NCBI RefSeq assembly: GCF_048773025.1
Contig: NC_133570.1
Coordinates: forward strand, 26,944,001-27,008,000
Direction of reading: 5' to 3'
Length of the DNA stretch: 64,000 nucleotides
Origin: Camelus bactrianus
Taxonomy: Eukaryota; Chordata; Mammalia; Artiodactyla; Camelidae
Under the pieces are notes generated by a model, which saw only the letters and a list, made by a program, of their open reading frames with translations, did no database searches and was not told where the DNA came from. Shown piece after piece: positions 46,290 through 56,806 of this stretch. How positions within the stretch are numbered: the first letter of the stretch is position 1; every line of letters begins with the position of its first letter. The position numbers were made by a program, and so were the translations under genes.

Positions 46290-47619
46290 ATGCTACCTGA
46301 GTTTCCAGCCCAACCCCCGCCTTTCCCCGGCTGCCCTCACAGTGAGGGACTCTGGGAAGACACTCGAAGGGCTCCTAGGAGATCCCGGGTGCTGCAGACA
46401 GAAGACGGAACCTCCCCACACTCAGAATTCCGGAACACGGCTGACTGTGTGGGGGAGGTTCGGGGCCGCTCTCCACGCAGCTTCCTGGTGTCACAGGTGT
46501 TCCCTGGCAGGGGGAAGTCCGCTAATTACCTCCCTTGTCCATGGGGAGGCACAAGATGCTACCTGCTTTTCCAGCCCAACCTCCGCCATTCCCCGGCAGC
46601 CCGCACAGGGAGGGACTGGGGGAAGACACTCGAAGGGCTCCTAGGTGAACCCGGGTGCTGCAGACAGAAGACGGAACCTCCCCACACTCAGAATTCCGGA
46701 ACACGGTTGACTGTGTGGGGGAGGTTCGGGGCCGCCCTCCACGCAGCTGCCTGGTGTCACAGGTGTTCCCTGGCAGGGAGAAGTCCGCTAATTACCTTCC
46801 TTGTCCATGGGGATGCACTAGATGCTACCTGCGTTTCCAGCACAACCCCCTCCTTTCCCCGGCAGCCCGCAAAGGGAGGGACTCTGGGAAGACACTCGAA
46901 GGGCTCCTAGGAGATCCCGGGTGCTGCAGACAGAGGACGGAACCTCCCCACAATCAGAATTCCAGAACACGGCTGACTGTGTGGGGGAGGTTCGGGGCCG
47001 CCCTCCACGCAGCTGCCTGGTGTCACAGGTGTTCCCTGGCAGGGAGAATTCCGCTAATTACCTCCCCTGTCCATGGGGAGGCACTAGATGCTACCTGCGT
47101 TTCCAGCCCAACCCCCTCCTTTCCTCGGCAGCCCGCACTGGGACGGACTGGGGGAAGACACTCGAAGGGCTCCTAGGAGATCCCGGGTGCTGCAGACAAA
47201 AGACGGATCCTCCCCACACTCAGAATCCCGGAACACGTCTGACTGTGTGGGTGAGGTTTAGGGCCGGCCTCCACGCAGCTGCCTGGTGTCACAGGTGTTC
47301 CCTGGCAGGGGGAAGTCCGCTAATTACCTCCCCTGTCCATGGGGAGGCACTAGATGCTACCTGCGTTTCCAGCCCAACCCCCGCCTTTCCCCGGCAGCCC
47401 GCACTGGGAGGGACTCGGGGAAGACACTCGAAGGGCTCCTAGGAGATCCCGGGTGCTGCAGACAGAAGACGGAACCTCCCCACACTCAGAATTCCGGAAC
47501 ACGGCTGACTGTGTGGGCGAGGTTCGGGGCCGCTCTCCACGCAGCTGCCTGGTGTCACAGGTGTTCCCTGGCAGGGGGAAGTCCGCTAATTACCTCCCTT
47601 GTCCATGGGGAGGCACATG
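46290..47619 (+). repeat. Segment 14a: E C D2 A B
   Basis: Units start at 46290, 46556, 46822, 47088 and 47354. This closes the E/C-rich 9-monomer domain and returns to a D2-A-B order. The tail before D2 has ttaccttccttgtccatggg followed by atgcactag. The B tail has gtgtgggcgagg near 47513. Confidence 0.78.
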
Positions 47620-50600
47620 ATGCTACCTGCTTTTCCAGCCCAACCTCCGCCATTCTCCGGCAGCCCTCACAGGGAGGGACTGGGGGAAGACCCTCGAAGG
47701 GCTCCTAGGAGATCCCGGGTGCTGCAGACAGAAGACGGAACCTCCCCACACTCAGAATTCCGGAACACGGCTGACTGTGTGGGGGAGGTTCGGGGCCGAC
47801 CTCCACGCAGCTGCCTGGTGTCACAGGTGTTCCCTGGCAGGGAGAAGTCCGCTAATTACCTCCCCTGTCCATGGGGAGGCACTAGATGCTACCTGCATTT
47901 CCAGCCCAACCCCCTCCTTTCCTCGGCAGCCCGCACTGGGACGGACTGGGGGAAGACACTCGAAGGGCTCCTAGGAGATCCCGGGTGCTGCAGACAAAAG
48001 ACGGATCCTCCCCACACTCAGAATCCCGGAACACGTCTGACTGTGTGGGTGAGGTTTAGGGCCGCCCTCCACGCAGCTGCCTGGTGTCACAGGTGTTCCC
48101 TGGCAGGGGGAAGTCCGCTAATTACCTCCCCTGTCCATGGGGAGGCACTAGATGCTACCTGCGTTTCCAGCCCAACCCCCGCCTTTCCCCGGCAGCCCGC
48201 ACTGGGAGGGACTCGGGGAAGACACTCGAAGGGCTCCTAGGAGATCCCGGGTTCTGCAGACAGAAGACGGAACCTCCCCACAATCAGAATTCCGGAACAC
48301 GGGTGACTGTGTGGGGGAGGTTCGGGGCCGCCCTCCACGCAGCTGCCTGGTGTCACAGGTGTTCCCTTGCAGGGGGAAGTCCGCTAATTACCTCCCCTGT
48401 CCATGGGGAGGCACTAGATGCTACCTGCGTTTCCAGCCCAACCCCCGCCTTTCTCTGGCTGCCCGCAATGGGAGGCACTCGGGGAAGACTCTCGAAGGGC
48501 TCCTAGGAGATCCCGGGTGCTGCAGACAGAAGACGGAACCTCCCCACACTCAGAAATCCGGAACACGGCTGACTGTGTGGGGGAGGTTCGGGGACGCATT
48601 CCACGCAGCTGCCTGGTGTCACAGGAGTTCCCTGGCAGGGGGAAGTCCGCTAATTACCTCCCCTGTCCATGGGGAGGCACAAGATGCTACCTGCTTTTCC
48701 AGCACAACCCCCGCATTTGCCCGGCAGCCCGCACTGGGAGGGACTCGGGGAAGACACTCGAAGGGCTCCTAGGAGTTCCCGGGTGCTGCAGACAGAAGAC
48801 GGAACCTCCCCACACTCAGAATTCCGGAACACGGCTGACTGTGTGGGGGAGGTTCGGGGCCGCCCTCCACGCAGCTGCCTTGTGTCACAGGTGTTCCCTG
48901 GCAGGTGGAAGTCCGCTAATTACCTCCCTTGTCCATGGGGAGGCACATGATGCTACCTGCTTTTCCAGCCCAACCTCCGCCATTCCCCGGCAGCCCGCAC
49001 AGGGAGGGACTGGGGGAAGACACTCGAAGGGCTCCTAGGTGAACCCGGGTGCTGCAGACATAAGACGGAACCTCCCCACACTCAGGATTCCGGAACACGG
49101 ATGACTGTGTGGGGGAGGTTCGGGGCCGCCCTCCACGCAGCTGCCTTGTGTCACAGGTGTTCCCTGGCAGGTGGAAGTCCGCTAATTACCTCCCCTGTCC
49201 ATGGGGAGGCACTAGATGCTACCTGCGTTTCCAGCACAACCCCCTCCTTTCCCCGGCAGCCCGCAAAGGGAGGGACTCTGGGAAGACACTCGAAGGGCTC
49301 CCAGGAGATCCCGGGTTCTGCAGACAGAAGACGGATCCTCCCCACACTCAGAATTCCGGAACACGGTTGACTGTGTGGGGGAGGTTCGGGGCCGACCTCC
49401 AAGCAGCTGCCTGGTGTCACAGGTGTTCCCTGGCAGGGGGAAGTCCGCTAATTACCTCCCCTGTCCATGGGGAGGCACTAAATGCTACCTGCGTTTCCAG
49501 CACAACCCCCGCCTTTCTCTGGCTGCCCGCAATGGGAGGGACTCGGGGAAGACTCTCGAAGGGCTCCTAGGAGATCCCGGGTGCTGCAGACAGAAGACGG
49601 AACCTCCCCACACTCAGAATTCCGGAACATGGCTGACTGTGTGGGGGAGGTTCGGGGCCGCCCTCCACGCAGCTGCCTGGTGTCACAGGTGTTCCCTGGC
49701 AGGGAGAAGTCCGCTAATTACCTCCCCTGTCCATGGGGAGGCACTAGATGCTACCTGCGTTTCTAGCACAACACCCTCCTTTCCCCGGCAGCCCGCAAAG
49801 TGAGGGACTCTGGGAAGACACTCGAAGGGCTCCTAGGAGATCCCGGGTGCTGCAGACAGAAGACGGAACCTCCCCACAATCAGAATTCCGGAACACGGAT
49901 GACTGTGTGGGGGAGGTTCTGGGCCGCCCTCCACGCAGCTGCCTGGTGTCACAGGTGTTCCCTGGCAGGGAGAAGTCCGCTAATTACCTCCCCTGTCCAT
50001 GGGGAGGCACTAGATGCTACCTGCGTTTCCAGCACAACCCCCTCCTTTCCTCGGCAGCCCGCACTGGGACGGACTGGGGGAAGACACTCGAAGGGCTCCT
50101 AGGAGATCCCGGGTGCTGCAGACAAAAGACAGATCCTCCCCACACTCAGAATCCCGGAACACGTCTGACTGTGTGGGTGATGTTTAGGGCCGCCCTCCAC
50201 GCTGCTGCCTGGTGTCACAGGTGTTCCCTGGCAGGGGGAATTCCGCTAATTACCTCCCCTGTCCATGGGGAGGCACTAGATGCTACCTGCGTTTCCAGCC
50301 CAAACCCCGCCTTTCCCCGGCAGCCCGCACTGGGAGGGATTTGGGGAAGACACTCGAAGGGCTCCTAGGAGATCCCGGGTGCTGCAGACAGAAGACGGAA
50401 CCTCCCCACACTCAGAATTCCGGAACACGGCTGACTGTGTGGGGGAGGTTCGGGGCCGCACTCCACGCAGCTGCCTGGTGTCACAGGTGTTCCCTGGCAG
50501 GGGGAAGTCCGCTAATTACCTCCCTTGTCCATGGGGAGGCACATGATGCTACCTGCTTTTCCAGCCCAACCCCCGCCTTTCCCCGGCTGCCCGCACAGGG

Positions 50601-50811
50601 AGGGACTGGGGGAAGACCCTCGAAGGGCTCCTAGGTGAACCCGTGTGCTGCAGACATAAGACGGAACCTCCCCACACTCAGACTTCCGGAACACGGATGA
50701 CTGTGTGGGGGAGGTTCGGGGCCGCCCTCCACGCAGCTGCCTGGTGTCACAGGTGTTCCCTGGCAGGGAGAAGTCCGCTAATTACCTCCCCTGTCCATGG
50801 GGAGACACTAG
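47620..50811 (+). repeat. Segment 14b: c A B F G C D1 F D2 A B C
   Basis: Units start at 47620 and every 266 bp to 50546. Class order equals 259-3183 with one C inserted at 48950. Shared rare variants are tcacaggagttcc, the G unit, ctcccaggagatcc in D1 followed by acggatcc, and cccaaaccccgcc in B. The C unit at 50546 has an E/B-like cccccgcctttccccggctg block. Confidence 0.85.
48684..48949 (+). repeat. Class G monomer, copy 2 of 2
   Basis: It has the same cgcatttgcccgg block and the same upstream tcacaggagttcc marker as the unit at 1323. Unlike the first copy it has aggagttccc after the palindrome, and its tail leads into a C unit at 48950 instead of directly into D1. Confidence 0.8.
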
Positions 50812-51077
50812 ATGCTACCTGCGTTTCCAGCACAACCCCCTCCTTTCCCCGGCAGCCCGCAAAGGGAGGGACTCTGGGAAGACACTCGAAGGGCTCCTAG
50901 GAGATCCCGGGTGCTGCAGACAGAAGACGGAACCTCCCCACAATCAGAATTCCAGAACACGGCTGACTGTGTGGGGGAGGTTCGGGGCCGCCCTCCACGC
51001 AGCTGCCTGGTGTCACAGGTGTTCCCTGGCAGGGAGAAGTCCGCTAATTACCTCCCCTGTCCATGGGGAGGCACTAG
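50812..51077 (+). repeat. Class D2 monomer, exemplar
   Basis: D2 shares the D head but has gggtgctgcag and a distinctive cacaatcagaattccag in place of cacactcagaattccgg, so the TTCCGGAA palindrome is lost. Most D2 units are followed by A. Copies at 9564 and 18608 share ttcaacgg in the C-run block, marking a common ancestor. Confidence 0.85.
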
Positions 51078-53205
51078 ATGCTACCTGCGTTTCCAGCCCA
51101 ACCCCCTCCTTTCCTCGGCAGCCCGCACTGGGACGGACTGGGGGAAGACACTCGAAAGGGTCCTAGGAGATCCCGGGTGCTGCAGACAAAAGACGGATCC
51201 TCCCCACACTCAGAATCCCGGAACACGTCTGACTGTGTGGGTGAGGTTTAGGGCCGCCCTCCACGCAGCTGCCTGGTGTCACAGGTGTTCCCTGGCAGGG
51301 GGAAGTCCGCTAATTACCTCCCCTGTCCATGGGGAGGCACTAGATGCTACCTGCGTTTCCAGCCCAACCCCCGCCTTTCCCCGGCAGCCCGCACTGGGAG
51401 GGACTCGGGGAAGACACTCGAAGGGCTCCTAGGAGATCCCGGGTGCTGCAGACAGAAGACGGAACCTCCCCACACTCAGAATTCCGGAACACGGATGACT
51501 GTGTGGGGGAGGTTCGGGGCCGACCTCCAAGAAGCTGCCTGGTGTCACAGGTGTTCCCTGGCAGGGGGAAGTCCGCTAATTACCTCCACTGTCCATGGGG
51601 AGACACTAGATGCTACCTGCGTTTCCAGCACAACCCCCTCCTTTCCCCGGCAGCCCGCAAAGGGAGGGACTATGGGAAGACACTCGAAGGGCTCCTAGGA
51701 GATCCCGGGTGCTGCAGACAGAAGACGGAACCTCCCCACAATCAGAATTCCAGAACACGGCTGACTGTGTGGGGGAGGTTCGGGGCCGCCCTCCACGCAG
51801 CTGCCTGGTGTCACAGGTGTTCCCTGGCAGGGAGAAGTCCGCTAATTACCTCCCCTGTCCATGGGGAGGCACTAGATGCTACCTGCGTTTCCAGCCCAAC
51901 CCCCTCCTTTCCTCGGCAGCCCGCACTGGGACGGACTGGGGGAAGACACTCGAAAGGGTCCTAGGAGATCCCGGGTGCTGCAGACAAAAGACGGATCCTC
52001 CCCACACTCAGAATCCCGGAACACGTCTGACTGTGTGGGTGAGGTTTAGGGCCGCCCTCCACGCAGCTGCCTGGTGTCACAGGTGTTCCCTGGCAGGGGG
52101 AAGTCCGCTAATTACCTCCCCTGTCCATGGGGAGGCACTAGATGCTACCTGCGTTTCCAGCCCAACCCCCGCCTTTCCCCGGCAGCCCGCACTGGGAGGG
52201 ACTCGGGGAAGACACTCGAATGGCTCCTAGGAGATCCCGGGTGCTGCAGACAGAAGACGGAACCTCCCCACACTCAGAATTCCGGAACACGGATGACTGT
52301 GTGGGGGAGGTTCGGGGCCGACCTCCAAGAAGCTGCCTGGTGTCACAGGTGTTCCCTGGCAGGGGGAAGTCCGCTAATTACCTCCACTGTCCATGGGGAG
52401 GCACTAGATGCTACCTGCGTTTCCAGCCCAACCCCCGCCTTTCCCCGGCAGCCCGCACTGGGAGGGACTCTGGGAAGACACTCGAAGGGCTCCTAGGAGA
52501 TCCCGGGTGCTGCAGACAGAAGACGGAACCTCCCCACACTCAGAATTCCGGAACACGGCTGACTGTGTGGGGGAGGTTCGGGGCCGCCCTCCACGCAGCT
52601 GCCTGGTGTCACAGGTGTTCCCTGGCAGGGAGAAGTCCGCTAATTACCTCCCCTGTCCATGGGGAGGCACTAGATGCTACCTGCGTTTCCAGCCCAACCC
52701 CCTCCTTTCCTCGGCAGCCCGCACTGGGACGGACTGGGGGAAGACACTCGAAGGGCTCCTAGGAGATCCCGGGTGCTGCAGACAAAAGACGGATCCTCCC
52801 CACACTCAGAATCCCGGAACACGTCTGACTGTGTGGGTGAGGTTTAGGGCCGCCCTCCACGCAGCTGCCTGGTGTCACAGGTGTTCCCTGGCAGGGGGAA
52901 GTCCGCTAATTACCTCCCCTGTCCATGGGGAGGCACTAGATGCTACCTGCGTTTCCAGCCCAACCCCCGCCTTTCCCCGTCAGCCCGCACTGGGAGGGAC
53001 TCGGGGAAGACACTCGAAGGGCTCCTAGGAGATCCCGGGTGCTGCAGAAATAAGACGGAACCTCCCCACACTCAGAATTCCGGAACACGGCTGACTGTGT
53101 GGGGGAGGTTCGGGGCCGCCCTCCACGCCTCTGCCTGGTGTCACAGGTGTTCCCTGGCAGGGGGAAGTCCGCTAATTACCTCCCTTGTCCATGGGGAGGC
53201 ACATG
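50812..53205 (+). repeat. Segment 15a: D2 A B D2 A B B A B
   Basis: Units start at 50812 and every 266 bp to 52940. D2-A-B is repeated at 798-bp spacing. A units at 51078 and 51876 share cgaaagggtcc, and the following B tails share gacctccaagaagctgcc and cctccactgtcc. From about 50980 this stretch is copied 5054 bp downstream. Confidence 0.87.
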
Positions 53206-53615
53206 ATGCTACCTGCTTTTCCAGCCCAACCTCCGCCATTCTCCGGCAGCCCGCACAGTGAGGGACTGGGGGAAGACCCTCGAAGGGCTCCTAGGTGAAC
53301 CCGGGTGCTGCAGACATAAGACGGAACCTCCCCACACTCATAATTCCGGAACACGGGTGACTGTGTGGGTGAGGTTTAGGGCCGCACTCCACGCAGCTTC
53401 CTCGTGTCACAGGTGTTCCCTGGCAGGGGGAAGTCCGCTAATTACCTCCTCTGTCCATGGGGAGGCACTAGATGCTACCTGAGTTTCCAGCCCAACCCCC
53501 GCCTTTCCCCGGCTGCCCTCACAGTGAGGGACTCTGGGAAGACACTCGAAGGGCTCCTAGGAGATCCCGGGTGCTGCAGACAGAAGACGGAACCTCCCCA
53601 CACTCAGAATTCCGG
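53206..53615 (+). repeat. Segment 15b: C and start of E before the 6-monomer tandem
   Basis: Class C unit at 53206 (tail with actcataattcc and cttcctcgtgtc) and the head of the E unit at 53472. The same pair occurs at 4780-5311 and 58260-58791 with the same rare bases. Confidence 0.85.
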
Positions 53616-55210
53616 AACACGGCTGACTGTGTGGGGGAGGTTCGGGGCCGCTCTCCACGCAGCTGCCTGGTGTCACAGGTGTTCCCTGGCAGGGGGAAGT
53701 CCGCTAATTACCTCCCTTGTCCATGGGGAGGCACATGATGCTACCTGCTTTTCCAGCCCAACCTCCGCCATTCCCCGGCAGCCCGCACAGGGAGGGACTG
53801 GGGGAAGACACTCGAAGGGCTCCTAGGTGAACCCGGGTGCTGCAGACATAAGACGGAACCTCCCCACACTCAGAATTCCGGAACACGGATGACTGTGTGG
53901 GGGAGGTTCGGCGCCGCCCTCCACGCAGCTGCCTTGTGTCACAGGTGTTCCCTGGCAGGTGGAAGTCCGCTAATTACCTCCCCTGTCCATGGAGAGGCAC
54001 TAGATGCTACCTGCGTTTCCAGCAAAACCCCCTCCTTTCCCTGGCAGCCCGCAAAGGGAGGGACTCTGGGAAGACACTCGAAGGGCTCCTAGGAGATCCC
54101 GGGTTCTGCAGACAGAAGACGGAACCTCCCCACACTCAGAATTCCGGAACACGGTTGACTGTGTGGGGGAGGTTTGGGGCCGACCTCCAAGCAGCTGCCT
54201 GGTGTCACAGGTGTTCCCTGGCAGGGGGAAGTCCGCTAATTACCTCCCCTGTCCATGGGGAGGCACTAGATGCTACCTGCGTTTCCAGCACAACCCCCGC
54301 CTTTCTCTGGCTGCCCGCACTGGGAGGGACTCGGGGAAGACTCTCGAAGGGCTCCTAGGAGATCCCGGGTGCTGCAGACAGAAGACGGAACCTCCCCACA
54401 CTCAGAATTCCGGAACACGGCTGACTGTGTGGGGGAGGTTCGGGGCCGCCCTCCACGCAGCTGCCTGGTGTCACAGGTGTTCCCTGGCAGGGAGAAGTCC
54501 GCTAATTACCTCCCCTGTCCATGGGGAGGCACTAGATGCTACCTGCGTTTCCAGCCCAACCCCCTCCTTTCCTCGGCAGCCCGCACTGGGACGGACTGGG
54601 GGAAGACACTCGAAAGGGTCCTAGGAGATCCCGGGTGCTGCAGACAAAAGACGGATCCTCCCCACACTCAGAATCCCGGAACACGTCTGACTGTGTGGGT
54701 GAGGTTTAGGGCCGCCCTCCACGCAGCTGCCTGGTGTCACAGGTGTTCCCTGGCAGGGGGAAGTCCGCTAATTACCTCCCCTGTCCATGGGGAGGCACTA
54801 GATGCTACCTGCGTTTCCAGCCCAACCCCCGCCTTTCCCCGGCAGCCCGCACTGGGAGGGACTCGGGGAAGACACTCGAAGGGCTCCTAGGAGATCCCGG
54901 GTGCTGCAGACAGAAGACGGAACCTCCCCACACTCAGAATTCCGGAACACGGATGACTGTGTGGGGGAGGTTCGGGGCCGACCTCCAAGAAGCTGCCTGG
55001 TGTCACAGGTGTTCCCTGGCAGGGGGAAGTCCGCTAATTACCTCCACTGTCCATGGGGAGACACTAGATGCTACCTGCGTTTCCAGCACAACCCCCTCCT
55101 TTCCCCGGCAGCCCGCAAAGGGAGGGACTCTGGGAAGACACTCGAAGGGCTCCTAGGAGATCCCGGGTGCTGCAGACAGAAGACGGAACCTCCCCACAAT
55201 CAGAATTCCG
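53616..55210 (+). repeat. 6-monomer tandem, copy 1 (C D1 F A B D2, 1596 bp)
   Basis: From the tail of the E at 53472 through C, D1, F, A, B and the head of D2 at 55068. D1 has ccatggagaggc, gcaaaacccc and ttccctgg, and its tail has ggtttggggcc. The D2 at 55068 changes from cacaatcagaattcc to a normal ccggaac tail and continues into C, which marks the tandem junction. Edges are approximate because the shared sequence hides them. Confidence 0.85.
54270..54535 (+). repeat. Class F monomer, exemplar
   Basis: Class F has cacaacccccgcctttctctggctgcccgc and gactctcgaag. F or F-like units lie at 1057, 1855, 4248 (hybrid), 5578, 9299, 15948, 33502, 48418, 49482, 54270, 55866, 59324 and 60388. The unit before is nearly always D1, and the unit after is usually D2 or A. 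Confidence 0.85.
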
Positions 55211-56806
55211 GAACACGGCTGACTGTGTGGGGGAGGTTCGGGGCCGCTCTCCACGCAGCTGCCTGGTGTCACAGGTGTTCCCTGGCAGGGGGAAGTCCGC
55301 TAATTACCTCCCTTGTCCATGGGGAGGCACATGATGCTACCTGCTTTTCCAGCCCAACCTCCGCCATTCCCCGGCAGCCCGCACAGGGAGGGACTGGGGG
55401 AAGACACTCGAAGGGCTCCTAGGTGAACCCGGGTGCTGCAGACATAAGACGGAACCTCCCCACACTCAGAATTCCGGAACACGGATGACTGTGTGGGGGA
55501 GGTTCGGCGCCGCCCTCCACGCAGCTGCCTTGTGTCACAGGTGTTCCCTGGCAGGTGGAAGTCCGCTAATTACCTCCCCTGTCCATGGAGAGGCACTAGA
55601 TGCTACCTGCGTTTCCAGCAAAACCCCCTCCTTTCCCTGGCAGCCCGCAAAGGGAGGGACTCTGGGAAGACACTCGAAGGGCTCCTAGGAGATCCCGGGT
55701 TCTGCAGACAGAAGACGGAACCTCCCCACACTCAGAATTCCGGAACACGGTTGACTGTGTGGGGGAGGTTTGGGGCCGACCTCCAAGCAGCTGCCTGGTG
55801 TCACAGGTGTTCCCTGGCAGGGGGAAGTCCGCTAATTACCTCCCCTGTCCATGGGGAGGCACTAGATGCTACCTGCGTTTCCAGCACAACCCCCGCCTTT
55901 CTCTGGCTGCCCGCACTGGGAGGGACTCGGGGAAGACTCTCGAAGGGCTCCTAGGAGATCCCGGGTGCTGCAGACAGAAGACGGAACCTCCCCACACTCA
56001 GAATTCCGGAACACGGCTGACTGTGTGGGGGAGGTTCGGGGCCGCCCTCCACGCAGCTGCCTGGTGTCACAGGTGTTCCCTGGCAGGGAGAAGTCCGCTA
56101 ATTACCTCCCCTGTCCATGGGGAGGCACTAGATGCTACCTGCGTTTCCAGCCCAACCCCCTCCTTTCCTCGGCAGCCCGCACTGGGACGGACTGGGGGAA
56201 GACACTCGAAAGGGTCCTAGGAGATCCCGGGTGCTGCAGACAAAAGACGGATCCTCCCCACACTCAGAATCCCGGAACACGTCTGACTGTGTGGGTGAGG
56301 TTTAGGGCCGCCCTCCACGCAGCTGCCTGGTGTCACAGGTGTTCCCTGGCAGGGGGAAGTCCGCTAATTACCTCCCCTGTCCATGGGGAGGCACTAGATG
56401 CTACCTGCGTTTCCAGCCCAACCCCCGCCTTTCCCCGGCAGCCCGCACTGGGAGGGACTCGGGGAAGACACTCGAAGGGCTCCTAGGAGATCCCGGGTGC
56501 TGCAGACAGAAGACGGAACCTCCCCACACTCAGAATTCCGGAACACGGATGACTGTGTGGGGGAGGTTCGGGGCCGACCTCCAAGAAGCTGCCTGGTGTC
56601 ACAGGTGTTCCCTGGCAGGGGGAAGTCCGCTAATTACCTCCACTGTCCATGGGGAGACACTAGATGCTACCTGCGTTTCCAGCACAACCCCCTCCTTTCC
56701 CCGGCAGCCCGCAAAGGGAGGGACTCTGGGAAGACACTCGAAGGGCTCCTAGGAGATCCCGGGTGCTGCAGACAGAAGACGGAACCTCCCCACAATCAGA
56801 ATTCCA
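55211..56806 (+). repeat. 6-monomer tandem, copy 2
   Basis: It repeats the previous 1596 bp in register, with landmarks at 55334, 55600, 55866, 56132, 56398 and 56664. I saw no difference between the copies in the stretches compared. A third partial copy (C D1 F) lies at 58792-59579 through the 19-monomer duplication. Confidence 0.85.
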
